Source of the DNA: Medicago truncatula
Lineage: Eukaryota; Streptophyta; Magnoliopsida; Fabales; Fabaceae
DNA length: 64,000 nucleotides
Reading direction: 5' to 3'
NCBI RefSeq assembly: GCF_003473485.1
Contig: NC_053042.1
Location: forward strand, 33,570,762-33,634,761
In this document: piece after piece, positions 1-11,913 of the stretch
Position numbering within the stretch: the stretch's first letter is position 1
Layout of the letters: the number at the start of each line of letters is the position of its first letter
The notes under the pieces: model-generated
What the model was told of the DNA's origin: nothing
The model's database searches: none
The model's input: the letters and a program-made list of their open reading frames with translations, nothing else
Made by a program: the position numbers and the translations under genes

Positions 1-30
1 TATTTCAACAAAGTGTAATATATTTTTTTT

Positions 31-206
31 CAGTTTCTATGAATTATTAATTTATGATTTTCTTGAGGGATCTCCCAAAAAATTATTATCTTATTATTTT
101 ATCGAATTATTCAATTTTTTACACTGGCCCAAGTCGGGACCGGACAAATTTATTATTTTAGAGAGTTTATTAATTTACCGAGTATTAATTTAAAAAGTTT
201 CTACTG
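31..206. mobile_element. Degraded pogo/Emigrant-like MITE
   Basis: The right end (about 183-206) reads as the reverse complement of the CAGTAGAAACTCTTTAAATT terminus of the better-preserved element at 7539, and it is followed by TA. The left end near 31 (CAGTTTCTATGAATTATTAA) is a poor match. The inner motif GTCGGGACCGG is shared with the 7539 copy. Such termini with TA target sites are known for Emigrant/Lemi-type pogo MITEs. The element is decayed and the left boundary is uncertain. Confidence 0.5.
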
Positions 207-208
207 TA

Positions 209-770
209 TATTACATTTTAATTGATTGATATCATGAGAGGGTAATTAATTACACTTGTAAATTTTCAATGTGGCCAATGTGAAAGTATTAATTAAATTA
301 CATTTACTTGATTTAGTTGTTATTTAACTACTCCCTCCAATTTTTAATATGAAAAATATAGTGAGGAATAAGATAGCGAGAGTTTCACGATTGTATAGGA
401 GTTGAATATATTTCTTATATTTCACCCATCACCCTCATAATTTATGGACATGCAGACCTTTGATTGGCTAAAACATTTTCCTAGGACTGTCGGAATAATT
501 TTTTGTTACTCATGATAAAGTTTTAATGATCTTCTCCTCAACTACCAACAATGCTCAATAAGGGCGATTATATATCAACTGCTTTCTTTCTCAAAATCAA
601 AGTTATCTTCTTCCTCTCATTTTTATAAATTGTTCTTTTGTATTTCTTTTAACGCATTGGAAAACTTGGTTCTTCCTCGACATACCTTATATAAATGACT
701 CTCTCGTGGGGTTCAATACTTCTCAATATATTCTAACTCAACTTGAATACTTGAGTTATTCCATTCATAC
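209..770. other. AT-rich intergenic DNA
   Basis: No reading frame, RNA gene or clear repeat boundary is visible. A CTCCCTCCAATT motif near 331 may be an orphan Stowaway end. Confidence 0.4.
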
Positions 771-1738
771 TGTTGTGAATTCGGACAAAAATCACACCAA
801 TGAATAACAAAGATGTGTGGAGCAAAGGAAGTGGTAATCAATGAATAAAGTGTCTATAATCAACAACAACAAAAAACAGACTTAGATCTAAGTGTAGAGC
901 AACACCACAAGCATAATCAAAGCAATAAAGATAAGCAATGAAAGAAAGGAACAAACACACCAAGATTTTTGACCCAGTTCGGTCCAATATGACCTAATCT
1001 GGGGGAGAGAGCAGCACTCCAATCCACTATGATGAAAGTGTTACAAAAGAATTACAAGAAATTAACTTATAAGCTTACACAAGAACAAGACCTAATTTCT
1101 ACCCATTTTGTGTCACCCACACTCTCAATAATGAATCCTAAGAGAAAACACAAAAGGAAACTTTTTGATCCTTCCAATGGTGAAATCTCACTACCCAAGG
1201 TGTTTACAATGTTTCCCAACCCAAAAGATCCTCACTACAAAGACACTCAACCCTAAAGTTACCTCCTTTGTAATCCAAGTTTCTCTCTTTTCAAGCTCTC
1301 CTTCAAAATCTGCACAAAAACACTTATATAGCAGTCTTCAGCTGTCAAAATCATGTCACGTTTGTCCAAATCGTGACACGATTGGTGTGTACGACCCAAG
1401 GTACGACCAACCTTATCCTGAAAAACGTACCCAACAAATTTGAAAATCGTATAACGTTTTTTCCAAAATCGTGACACGATTGAGCACCCTGCAAACCATG
1501 CTCACTGCCTGAAAATCGTGACACGTTGATGAAATCGTATCACGATTTCTCTGTTCTTCCAAACCACAACCACAAATTTAAAGCCAATTAACAACACATT
1601 CGTTTAGCGAAAGAGAAGTGCAAGGATTCTCATTCTTTGAACATCCTTTGATGGAATATATATAACATATATACTTTAGTAAATGGTTGGAGGAAGGTTG
1701 GGGTTGGTTCAACACGAGACACTATTCCTCTCAACATG
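771..1738. mobile_element. LTR-like block, possible decayed solo LTR
   Basis: The block starts TGTTGTG and can be ended at CAACA near 1738. It contains GACCCAGTTCGGTCCAATAT near 970, which resembles the 'GGTTCGGT...CCTA' motif common in plant Copia LTRs. Between about 1350 and 1545 there are repeated inverted motifs of the type ATCGTGACACGATT. Five bases on either side do not match, so no target-site duplication supports a solo LTR. Short reading frames here (1029-1256, 1165-1443) show no family features and are not called as genes. Confidence 0.35.
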
Positions 1739-2040
1739 TCACACGTAACAATTTTATATGGTTTTAATCACTTTCCATGTTCACAAATGAATTTAAGAAA
1801 TCCAATTTGGATTAAGAATCCTTTTAAGTTTTATCCATTTTTGTTTTCAACCACTTCATTCTTTCTTTTAATTTGCTAATCAAATAGATCCACATCTTTG
1901 TAGACTAAAATCATCAACAAAGGGCACATGGTTTATACTTCAGACTCCAAACCTAACAATGTATTTAGATTGTGAAATTTTAGATAATAATATCTCATCT
2001 TAAAAAAAAACTTAAAAAAGAAACCCGAGTGAAAGAATCA
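1739..2040. other. Intergenic DNA without recognisable features
   Basis: AT-rich sequence. No gene, RNA or repeat boundary was recognised. Confidence 0.4.
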
Positions 2041-2114
2041 AAATAATATACGTAATATATAACATTACATTGCTCGATCAACCAAGGTAATGTTATATAT
2101 TACGTATATTATTT
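2041..2114. repeat. 28-bp perfect inverted repeat (hairpin)
   Basis: Arms 2041-2068 and 2087-2114 are exact reverse complements around an 18-nt spacer. They could fold into a long perfect stem. No matching transposon termini or target duplication are visible, so it may be a tiny MITE remnant or the stem of a foldback element. Confidence 0.8.
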
Positions 2115-2249
2115 GCAGTGAGAATATAATACAGAAATGTGAACTACATTGTCGCCATATGAAACTTTGCATTGAAGAATGTGAACTACAACTATATAAG
2201 AGGACGACGACCACGGCAATCTCACAGAGAAGATAATCTGTCTTTCCTA

Positions 2250-2897
2250 CTTAGCAACATTACAACCATTGGATTTTACAATTATTTGAGACCTCTTTAT
2301 AAAAATAAAAAAAAATCAAAGCAAGATCCTCGTGATTTGTGGAAAGGAACAAGTTTAATTGGTTGAATGTTGTATCGGGACGGTTTCGTGAGTTTTTTCT
2401 TCGTGATATATAGCATCCCTGTTACCTTAAGGAAAATGCTAGTATTAGCGAAACGGTGTTCGTGAAAGCATTCCCGAGTGACTTGGCAACATTACAACCA
2501 TTGGATTTTACAATTATTTGAGACCTCTTTATCAAAAAAAAAAAAAAAAAAAACAAGAAGACCCTCGTGATTTGTGGAAAGGAACAAGTTTAATTGGTTG
2601 AATTGTAACGGGACGGTTTCGTGAGTTTTTTCTTCGTGATATATAACATCCCTGTTACCTTAAGGAAAATGCTAGTATTAGCGAAACGGTGTTCGTGAAA
2701 GCATTCCCGAGTGACTTGGCAACATTACAACCATTGGATTTTACAATTATTTGAGACCTCTTTATCAAAAAAAAAAAAAAAAAAGCAAGAAGACCCTCGT
2801 GATTTGTGGAAAGGAACAAGTTTAATTGGTTGAATGTTGTATCGGAACGGTTTCGTGAGTTTTTTCTTCATGATATATAGCATCCCTGTTACCTTAA
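2250..2897. repeat. Tandem repeat, 232-233 bp unit, about 2.8 copies
   Basis: Copies begin at 2250, 2482 and 2715 with CTTRGCAACATTACAACC. The unit carries a poly-A tract of 9 to 18 bases that varies in length between copies. The third copy stops near 2897. Copies are almost identical outside the A tract, so the array formed recently. No open frame runs through it. Confidence 0.9.
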
Positions 2898-3980
2898 ATG
2901 GCAAAGCCTTGTTGGAAACACTATTCAGTTTGCGAAATTTTTTTGGGAGCTCAATGGTGTAATATTTTTCTTTAACACGATCTCATTTTACAAAAATATA
3001 AATAATTATCCCCTTAAAAAAATATAAACATTTCTGTATTATATTCTTGTTAATTTAAGTTGTAATAATCAATTCTAATAAGTTTATTTAAAAGAAACAA
3101 ACAAAAGCTACCGTGATAGAGAGAGTTCACTTGAATGACATGTTACGTTGATTGGAATAAAAAACGTTTTTATTTTCATCCAAAAACGACGGCATAGTAG
3201 TCGTTGAAGAATTTTAATATGATGATAAGACCAAATAAATAGTTTTGAACACACATATAAAGAAGTATTTTTTTAATAATAAAAAAGAAATTGATAATTT
3301 GTTTTGAATAATTTGAGGATAATTTCTTTATGTATGTGTGTCCCAACACTATTTACTTAGTCTTGTGACTATAAAAGAATACCTCTTAGTTGTTCCCAAT
3401 AAATTATAGCAAAAAAACATAGTAGGAAAAAAATGTTGGTCCGGTTCCAATTAAAAAATGTAGAAATCCTCATTTTCTCATTTGTTTTATATCATACGAG
3501 ATACTACACGGTTTTGCGTAATAATTAATCTCAGTCGTTAATTTGAGATTTGATTGATAATCAATATCACACAATCAGTTTTATACAATAAAATGATCTT
3601 AGTCGTTGATCTAAATCGGACTGCTGACCACTTTCAAAGCAGTTACCAAAGAGAATCCAATTCTGAATATGACCTTGCATGCTCCATCGCATCAACATGG
3701 TCTGATGGTCACACACTCATATTGGGTCATCTTGATTTGGCTTTGTGTAATAAAGGCTCCAAACAAACAGCAATATATAAAGAAATAATTAACAAAAAAT
3801 TAAATAAACTTTTAATCTATTTAAGATAGTAAAAACAAATAGGAGTAAAACATATACGTACACTTTATAACAGTAATATTTGGTACAATGTGCTTGTTAA
3901 TTGACAGCTAAAAGACTCTGCAATAGCATTGAAGTTCATTTACTTTTTACCCAACCACCCAACTGTATCCTCTTTTCTCC
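2898..3980. other. Intergenic DNA upstream of the glycine-rich protein gene
   Basis: AT-rich. A 91-codon frame at 3554-3829 has no recognisable domain and begins in repetitive-looking sequence (TCAGTCGTTAATTTGAG at 3531, echoed near 3600), so I do not call it. TTTTTAAAAG at 3981-3990 is a weak TATA-like candidate about 85 bp before the start codon at 4074. Confidence 0.4.
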
Positions 3981-4073
3981 TTTTTAAAAGGAGAACCCTC
4001 TACGTTGTTTTTGAACATACTATCAACTTTAAGTTTAGAAATAGTGAGAGGAAAAAAAAAGGTGTAGAGAGAA

Positions 4074-4433
4074 ATGGCTAAGTGGTGCATTTTGGTGTTT
4101 TTGGCTCTTGCTGTGGTTGCAACAAATGCAAGAAATGTGCCTGCTGGAGAAGATGGTTTGAAGGATCAGAAGAATTACATGACTGGAGCTGGTGTTTTTT
4201 CAGGCATTGGTAACAATGGACTGCCTTTTGGAGGTGTAGGCTTTGGTGGTGCTGGTGATGCTGGTGGTGGACTCGGTGGACTCCCTGGACTTGGTGGTGC
4301 TGGTGGACTTGGAGGAATCGGTGGTGGTGCTGGTGCTGGTGCTGGTGGACTCCCTGGACTTGGTGGTGCTGGTGGCTTTGGTGGACTCCCCGGACTTGGC
4401 GGCGCTGGTGGTGGTGGCTTTGGTCAACCTTGA
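4074..4433 (+). CDS. Secreted glycine-rich (cell wall type) protein
   Basis: A 119-residue single-exon protein. Residues 1-20 form a signal peptide (MAKWCILVFLALAVVATNA) with likely cleavage after Ala-Thr-Asn-Ala. A short charged linker rich in D, E and K follows (about 21-35). From about residue 40 to the end it is Gly-rich, built from variants of GLPGLGGAGG (three to four copies) with Ala-Gly and Phe-Gly-Gly steps. The start codon sits in a good plant context (GAGAAATGGCT). The layout matches short plant glycine-rich 'putative cell wall proteins', which are exported and thought to be structural; that role is family knowledge, not shown here. Long antisense frames across the gene come from its low-complexity codons and were rejected. 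No introns or breaks are visible. Confidence 0.9.
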   Translation: MAKWCILVFLALAVVATNARNVPAGEDGLKDQKNYMTGAGVFSGIGNNGLPFGGVGFGGAGDAGGGLGGLPGLGGAGGLGGIGGGAGAGAGGLPGLGGAGGFGGLPGLGGAGGGGFGQP

Positions 4434-7144
4434 GTGACAAGTTAATTACTATGCAATTTACTTTTCTTAAGAAACTAAATTAAAGTTGGGAGTATTGCTA
4501 TCACAATGTTTTAGTGTTTTATTAGGTTTTTCATCTAGAGGAAGAGTCTTCCTAGTATTATTTTGGTTTCTAATGTGTGTGTACTTCTAACGTACAAGTT
4601 TATTTATTAGTTATAAATGTTAAAAATTTAAGCATATGAACTTTTATATATTTGCAATGTGTGCATGCTTTTCTCTAGAACTCATTCCTGTCTTATTTTC
4701 TGGTTTTATATGATTGTCATTCTGTCAGCAAAAAATAATTAAGAAAACATGAAAAGAAAGAAAGTAAAGAGTAGAAGAATGCAAGTTATGCAACCTTGTG
4801 GGTGAATTTTTACATGGAGATAAAAGAAACAATTTTGTTTAAATTGAGACGCTGATACGAGTTGAGATTGTTAGAACGAGTGTTGCTAGCGCTGGACTCT
4901 AACTGAGACAATGTCCTGGATAGATTAATTTTGGCCTAGTGAAGAATTTTGAAAGTTTAACAAGATGTTCAAAGTAAGCCTTTTATTTTTTGTAGTCAAA
5001 GGAAAATGTGAGCCTTTTATATTTAAAATGCAAAATACAATTTGCATGTAGTTCCCTCTTATGAAGCATATCCAAATCAACAAAATACTAACTTAGGACT
5101 TAGGAGCAATATCATCTTCAATACTAGTACTAGGACTTAGACAATTAAATAAAGTTTATATAAGTGATAATGACAAAACCAGTGCTTTGTTATGCTAAAA
5201 TCATGTTACAAAGGTTTGTGAAAAGAACAGCTATAGTTAGGATTACTCCAATACTAGTACTACAATAGATTTATTTATTTTTGGTAGAATTAGCACTAAT
5301 ATAGGAGTAGTTTAATGACAAAAAAGTTAGTTTTTTTAGACAAAAAAAGTTAGCTAGGATATGAAAAATTGAAATTTATTCGAATTTAAGAGCTACAGTA
5401 TGTTGTTGAACAATATGCCAATACATTAATTGGACCAAGAGATTTTGATGTTTAAATATGTAGTGGTCCTCTTTTGTAAAAAAATCTCTGATAGTTGATC
5501 TTTCATTTAATTATATTCTGACATCATATATCCACCTCCTGCAGGTTAATTTGAAACATTTGCTAATTTCCTATCTATTGCTTGCATCAAAAAGTCTAAT
5601 ATATACATGCGGTTGCAAAAAAGAAGAGTCTAATATGTATGATCAACATAAACACATTTTATTCTATGCGTACTATAATTTGTTTAATAGGTTTAACGTA
5701 ACTTTTGTAAAAAAAAAAAAGTTAAATGTAACTTGTGACCCACGTTTCGGATAAAGAAGTCAAACTATCCATTATAATTGGCACAAAGAGAACACATTTT
5801 ACGGTCTCAAACTAACACCACCAGATCAACCTAAATGGATACACCATCTTCGTTAATCGGTTATTTTCATTGGCTATATATGTCTAGTCTAGAGCATTCT
5901 TTGACGTAATTTATATGCTCTAATTTCCATTTTACTTTTCTCTTATAAGCAGCTTCTAGCAGAATAGTATTTCAATGACTTCTATCATTTCCCTTTCTCT
6001 ACATACTTGGTAGTTTCTAGTGTAGTTTTTTTTTTTTAAAAGTTTCTAGTGTAAATTTCTTGGTACAAACTAGACATCCGTGTTTTCTCAACCGTAAATT
6101 TATTATGGTGAGGCTAAAGTATCAATACGCTTGGTAAAGGGTAGAAATTAATGAACAGTTAGATATCTCAGCTAACTAACCGTGAATGGCAATGCCATTT
6201 ATATTGTCGAACTAGCAACTAGGAAGTCACATTCATATTGAATGAAACAAAAACTACTTTGGTCAACTAAATAGTAATACTAACCAATATTTTCCACTGC
6301 CTAATTGTGTTTATTTTCGAACTTTATAAATACATATCTTATTCTTATGGTTCTATTTTATGATGAACAAACCAAATTGAAGAACTATGTTTTCTGTTTA
6401 TTTTTTTCTTTAATTTTATTTGATTACTGTCCACTAAAAGAAACAAATAAAATAAAAGGAGTTTCAAATTTGGTGTTGTTATGGGATGTATGTAAATGGT
6501 GTAACAAAATTTTGCTTCTTTGAAACAAGAATAGTATCAATGCGTGCTGTATTCAAGTAAGCTACTCACCTGTTTCCTTGTGTCGCATAAATGCAAACTG
6601 ACATGAGATATCAATTCTTTAATTTATGAGCAATGTGATAAGGAAATAACAACATAAATACTACAATAGTACAAGTTACAAATAGCATTGACCAAATAGC
6701 AACAATAAAAATAAGAGCATTCCTATTTATCTAGAGAGATTTTATCAAAAATTGGTCAAGAAAAGGTCTCAACCAATTAAATTTGTTATTTGCCGAAAAT
6801 CAAAGGAGGTAATGATATGTAATTAAGGAAAGGTGTTAGCAAATACACTGTCTTGAAATTTTCTTGATAAAATTTGTCACTGTATCTATCATTTCCCTAA
6901 AAATATTACAGCAAATATAACAAATTAAATGCACAAAAGACATTAATACTTTAACATGAAAAACCCTTCAAGAAAACACCTTAAAGAAATGCGAAAAACC
7001 CATGTCGTCGAGATTAAAGAAATATTTCTACTTCGTGCGGTTCTTATTATAAGAAGAAAAAGAAAAAGAAAAACATCAAAATTAGAACAATTATTAATTG
7101 TTGTAACTTTTTACAAATATATCCTTATAGACATTTATGAAGTA
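4434..7144. other. Gene-poor intergenic stretch
   Basis: About 2.7 kb of AT-rich DNA. Short frames (5551-5754, 6305-6523, 6956-7165) are low-complexity and lack homology that I recognise. A likely 3' UTR for the glycine-rich gene lies in the first 150 bases. Nothing else was identified. Confidence 0.45.
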
Positions 7145-7349
7145 TTAAATATAGGGAAATGCTAACCGGTGCCCCCGGGGCACTGGTTAAGGATATAAAA
7201 AAGGAAATTATATAGTAGTTAATGCATTGAAATTGTATAATTAATTGATAATAAAGTCAAAAACAGTTTCCTTTTTTGGTAATAATTCCCTTTTATGGTA
7301 TGCTTAACCAGTGCCCTGGGGGCACCGGTTAGCAGGACCCTTAAATATA
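7145..7349. mobile_element. MULE-type MITE with 9-bp target duplication
   Basis: The element occupies 7154-7340 (187 bp) and is flanked by identical 9-bp copies of TTAAATATA (7145-7153 and 7341-7349). The terminal inverted repeats are about 30 bp: GGGAAATGCTAACCGGTGCC at the left and the near-complement ending GCACCGGTTAGCAGGACCC at the right. A 9-bp duplication is the hallmark of Mutator-like elements. No coding capacity. A truncated sister copy lies at 32580. Confidence 0.92.
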
Positions 7350-7536
7350 TCACTAATATTAAAAAGACAAAATTAAATAAAGGCTTAAAAAGTCTTTTAC
7401 ACAATAAATGCATCTTAAAAATTATAAAATTTTCTTACAACAAGAATCGTTTTTTATGTTAAATTTACTCGTATTAAAGACGGAAGAGAGTCTGTACCCA
7501 AAAAAAAAAAACAGAAGAGAGTACATGGATACAATA

Positions 7537-7660
7537 TACAGTAGAAACTCTTTAAATTAATAATGTCGGGACCGGAGAAATTTATTAATTTAGAGAGTTA
7601 TTAATTTATCGATAAATTAATAATTATTAATTTAAAGAGTTTTTAAGTAATTATACTGTA
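7537..7660. mobile_element. pogo (Emigrant/Lemi-like) MITE
   Basis: The 120-bp element at 7539-7658 is flanked by TA on both sides. The left terminus is CAGTAGAAACTCTTTAAATT and the right end is its complement, interrupted by about 11 extra bases close to the terminal ACTG. The termini are like those of the Emigrant and Lemi pogo-derived MITEs of dicots. Confidence 0.75.
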
Positions 7661-7806
7661 CATACCAAACAAAATGGCAAATTAGTCTATGTCTCGAATT
7701 ACGTTGCACCAAATCTTGGAACTCAATGTAAATTAATAAATATTGTATTCATATCCATCGGAAATACAGTGCACAAATTGTATCCAATTTTTTTTTTTTT
7801 TGCTGT

Positions 7807-8608
7807 TTGGTACGACCTCTCTCAGCCTGGGTTCGCGTACGTCGAGGATCATGTTAATGGAATTAACTCTCTGTTATCCAACTCTCCGTATATACAACAT
7901 TTGGATCTTAGTCGCACTAAGTTTCTCAATGATCAACATGTTGCCGAGTTCTCTTTGTTTCTTGCTCATTTGGTGTCTATAAACCTTACTGGATGTTGGA
8001 AGCTGACAGAATCAGCTTTGTTTTCGCTCGTTATAAATTGTCCTTCACTTAGTGACATCAAAATGGAATACACAACTATTGGGAATGAGAGTATTGGAGG
8101 AGGAGGAGGGGAGGATTCTAATTCTTTTGCTGTCGTAAGCCCGAAAGTAAAGTCTCTTTGTTTGGCTCGCTGTCAATACTTGAGAGATCAAAACATCATA
8201 TTGTTTGCTTCCATTTTCCCCAACTTGGAAGTGCTTGATTTGAGCTATTGGAAGGACGTATCTGAAGAAACTATTTCTCAAGTTTTAAAATGTTGTAGTA
8301 AGATTAAGCATTTGAACTTGTCATATACCAAAGTTGATGATAAAGCACTCCATATCATATCAACGAGTTGTTGTGGCCTTTTGCAATTGTTACTGGAATG
8401 TTGTACGAATGTCACAGAGAATGGAGTAAAACATGTGGTTCAAAACTGCACGCAACTGACTGAGATCAATTTGAGATATTGTGATCAAGTGAAAGCTAAT
8501 GTTGTTTCTTTAATGGTATTATCAAGGCCATCTTTAAGAAAGATCATCGCTCCATTAGGTTTTTCTTTTAGTGACAGAAAGAGGAAAGTCTTCTTGCAAC
8601 GTCATTGA
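7807..8608 (+). pseudogene. 5'-truncated F-box/LRR protein copy
   Basis: An open frame that is a near-identical copy of the C-terminal half of the F-box/LRR gene at 35970. Homology begins abruptly at TTGGTACRACCTCTCTCAGC (7807 here, 36767 there), so the F-box and first LRRs are missing. Upstream is a T14 run and unrelated DNA, so the in-frame start near 7769 is not an ancestral one. Against the parent it has a short insertion around 7837 (GGTTCGCGTACG) and a stop codon (TGA) four codons early, where the parent has GGA. The remaining frame of about 265 residues is open and encodes leucine-rich repeats (for example SINLTGCWKLTESALF). Homology continues about 0.7 kb past the stop, so this is a DNA-level duplication, not a retrocopy. 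Translation is doubtful. Confidence 0.85.
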
Positions 8609-9350
8609 TGTCTTGTTTGCTAGTATAGTATTCTCAAACTAACTGCTATGCTCAAGTTTGATTGAACTTTGTAAGTTTTTTTTTGTTTTAAGATTTACCT
8701 CTCTGATGAGAAAATAGAAAATACATTTTTAAACTTTCAAGTGCATTTACTCATCTGCTTCTAATTTGGTTGTTGCAAACTTGCAATGATGAATTAATAT
8801 TGATTCAATGATCTTGATTTTTCCAATGTTGTTTGATGTTAGGTAGTTTGTGTGTGCTAGCTTAGGTTCGCTAAACCTGCTTAAAATATTTCCCTGAATT
8901 GGTTTTCCTCCTGAACTGATACTTAAAGCAGTTGCCTATAACACTCTTTTGTGCAGCAATTAAATCATATAAATTACTAAGTAAATATAATAAAAAATAT
9001 TATATTTTGCTTAGGTTGAAATATTTGACTTGAAAATTCAAGACAAAGATGTTTCCATGTTGAATATTGGACATTGTTCTGATGGGCAATCGTTGCAATC
9101 ACATACGAAGTGATACGAGATTCATAAATTATTATATAGGTTAATTAGAACTAAGATTCCGCAGTTGCACTGCCTTCACTTTTAATTATGGCAATATAAA
9201 TTTTGATGTTATGCTCCTCTATTTCTTTTCAATTATAAGTTTGGGAACTGTCCAAAGAATTAATATGCATCATATGTCAATTAGAGTATCGTGATAATAA
9301 CATAAATTACAGATTATCCTTTAAAATTTGAATCACTCAACGAACTAATA
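7807..9350. repeat. Copy A of a ~1.5-kb segmental duplication (partner 36767-38250)
   Basis: Coding and 3' flanking sequence match the downstream F-box locus in order, including TTGGCTGTTGCAAACTTGC-like and TGATCTTGATTTTTCCAATG blocks. There are many small indels in the non-coding part. The match ends near 9350, just before CLASP-like sequence that is absent from the other copy. Confidence 0.88.
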
Positions 9351-9360
9351 AAAGTCACTT

Positions 9361-9838
9361 TTATCTGGTAATGGAACTTCAGCTATTACTGCAATGGACA
9401 AAAGTTCTAGTTTATCATCGGGGACTTCTATCTCCTCTAGTGTTCTTTCACAAGTTAAGTCACTTGGTAACAGTACAGAACGTAGTTTAGAAAGTGTATT
9501 GCTTGCAAGCAAACAGAAGGTCACTGCTATTGAGAGTATGCTTAGCGGTTTGGATTCGTCAAATAAGCATAATTCATCTGCTTTGCGATCTTCAAGTTTG
9601 GATCTAGGTACCAAATAAGTTAACCTGTTATATATTTTATTTCTGCCTAACTATTAATGCTTGTTGCCATTCAATGGTTAATGATTTTAGTGCTGTTGTT
9701 TTAAAACTTTTTGTGAGCGGCTAAATTTATCTCTTATTTCCCCTAGAGCAGGAGTTGACCCTCCCTTATCTCGTGATCCCCCGTTCCCTGCTTTCAGCCT
9801 CTAATCATCTGCATGTGTATCTTTAAAGGTATCTTATT
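9361..9838 (+). pseudogene. CLASP (microtubule-associated) gene fragment, two exons
   Basis: Exon A (about 9361-9607) encodes the serine-rich linker of plant CLASP, with the motifs KQKVTAIESMLSGL and ALRSSSLDLG. It ends at a GT donor in phase 1. Exon B starts after an AG at 9751; the split Gly codon is restored and VDPPLSRDPPFPA follows, exactly as in CLASP. After that the frame is lost: a stop (TAA) appears, while SASNHL continues in another frame, so there is a small deletion or insertion. The exon B donor is at 9839. CLASP is a microtubule plus-end and cortical-array stabilising protein of over 1,400 residues; only about 100 residues remain. It is a non-functional genomic (intron-containing) fragment. 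Confidence 0.82.
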
Positions 9839-11893
9839 TTTAACAAAATATTTTCATTCAAAATGTCTAGCTTAATAGCTTTTATTTTCATTGATTATGA
9901 TGATGTATGCAGTTCCATAATCAGATTCAGTTCAAATTCATTGGTTGTCTGTCATGTTTAACAATAGTGCCCAGTTAATAAGGGATTCAGCCTGGGAATT
10001 AGGATTAGTCATGTCCTCTAATCTTCATTGAATGTAGTAACATATGCTGAATTTTCATTGGTATTAGGTCATGTTTGGATAGACAAATTAATTAAGCGCT
10101 TATAGCGTAAGTGTTTGAATTTTTATAACAAAAGATAAAATAAAATAAATCTGTTTTCATAAGCTAGCATAAAGAGCATATGGAAGTAATCTGGAAACAA
10201 CCCATGCATTTGTCAAAAACTATCTCAAACAATTCCACAAGTACTTATACTGGTAGATAAACTCAACTATATTAATCCAAACATGACCCTAGTATATTCA
10301 TTCATGTAGTGCAGTCCAATTTCTACCACCTGCTTCATGGATCCAAATCTCCATCTATAAATTCATTGACCACACATAATGTCCTTCGATTTGTGATCCA
10401 CTTTGAGACTCTTTGCTGGTTTCTTATCTCTTAAATGAGTTGTAACAACATTCTTCGTATATCAGTTCTTTTGTAGTCTTGACTCTTGGGTAAAGCCTAG
10501 GGACTCTTTAAGACTACAAGATAATGTGTATCAACTGAAGTCCTTATATTTCCTAAAAAAAAAAAATGAAGTAGGATAATATATGCTATTTGGCAGAACA
10601 CAAGAGATGCACAGTGAAAAGGATAGGCGGAGATCTAAAACAGTGAAAATAATGTTGGTCTTCTGCAAGTAAATAGGAAAAGTAGAAGATAACCTATATT
10701 AAAAAATTGAACTCTTCCTAACTGCAACAATCATACCCCTTTCTATTAACCGAGACCCCAATTCGAAACAAATTATATCTATTGGAATAGGTCTAATAAT
10801 GGCTGTTAGGATATATGAAAAATATCTCAATATTAAGATTGTATCTTTCAGAATATATTGTAGGCGATCTCTTACAACGTGTTTGTTTCAAGGTATGCAA
10901 ATACATATGACTAGGGAAGTAGAGTGGTTCAAGGTTGAAAAAAGTATTATAGGGTGTGATGGATTCCAAGAATATTTTCTTTTCATGTTTTCTGTTTTTC
11001 CATGGGAGATAAAGTAGCATATTTACAATGCACTTAATAGTGGCATGGAAAAAATCTATGTAACCTTGCTACGGTATCATAAATAGTACTGTATTAATCC
11101 CAAATCAACACCCAACAAGTATTGTAATTGATTCCGATTTGTTCTGCATCATCCAAGTATGTAATATTTTAGCTAAATGTTGATGCCATTGTTTCAACTA
11201 TTTGCCTAAATTGCATCTTTATATGAAATTGTGAATTCTGCTATCTTAAGCCTTTGCTTACAAATACTTGCATGTTATTTAGTCTCCTCGGGAGAGTTCA
11301 TTCTGCTCATAGTGACTTCTAGCTGAATTATAATTAATTTTTGTTATTGCAGCTCCTTAATTATGATGTTAGTTATGTCTGTTGCTTTGTGCTTATTGAC
11401 AGCAAAGGAAGGGCCCTGTGTCTAAGTTAGGTGTCCTAAATAGTCGTTTACATGTTATAGCTGGACTCTCACATCTTCTCAAAATGAAGCGTCCTCAAAA
11501 CAAATTATGGATGGTGGGCATGAAAACCAACATTTGTTTGCGGCACTGTTCTGTGATTTTAGAATGTTGGCATCATCACCTTCAAGGTTTTATTACTCAC
11601 TATTGTGCTGTCACACAGTCATAACTTGCTTTAGGTGCAAATATGTTAACTTAATTGGCCAATTCAATCGATGATCCAAGAATGTAGACATTGTCCATCT
11701 AAATCCTAAGTAATCAATTCATTTTATAGTTATGCGAATTAATCCTATATCGATAATAGCTAATGCTCAATATGTTTTTTTAAAAATTGAAATGCGCATT
11801 GGGTAATTCCTGCATTCGTAACTCCATGATTTCCCAGTAAAATATTGACTGTGGTGACATTAGTTTTCCTACAATCAAAATCAATATTGCTCT
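9839..11893. other. Non-coding stretch between gene fragments
   Basis: May be intron or flanking DNA that travelled with the CLASP piece. It contains the PIF-like MITE at 10067. The frame at 11418-11624 has no recognisable domain. Nothing else is supported. Confidence 0.35.
10064..10291. mobile_element. PIF/Harbinger-like MITE
   Basis: Terminal inverted repeats GGTCATGTTTGGAT and ATCCAAACATGACC bound a 222-bp non-coding element (10067-10288). Flanking trinucleotides are TTA and CTA, close to the 3-bp duplication of PIF/Harbinger elements. The interior has the AAGCGCTTATAGC-type motif seen in other repeats of this window (for example in RPT2 intron 1). Confidence 0.65.
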
Positions 11894-11913
11894 TTGTGTG
11901 TTTACTTATTAGC

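Noticed and set aside
1029..1477. Overlapping short frames on both strands
   Set aside because: They lie in an LTR-like block, overlap each other and show no family features.
3554..3829. 91-codon plus frame
   Set aside because: No recognisable domain, no introns or promoter signals, and it overlaps repeat-like CAGTCGTT motifs.
4078..4440. Long antisense frames (Q/H-rich and T/S-rich) opposite the glycine-rich gene
   Set aside because: They are by-products of GGT/GGA repeat codons on the plus strand. The plus frame has a signal peptide and a good start context.
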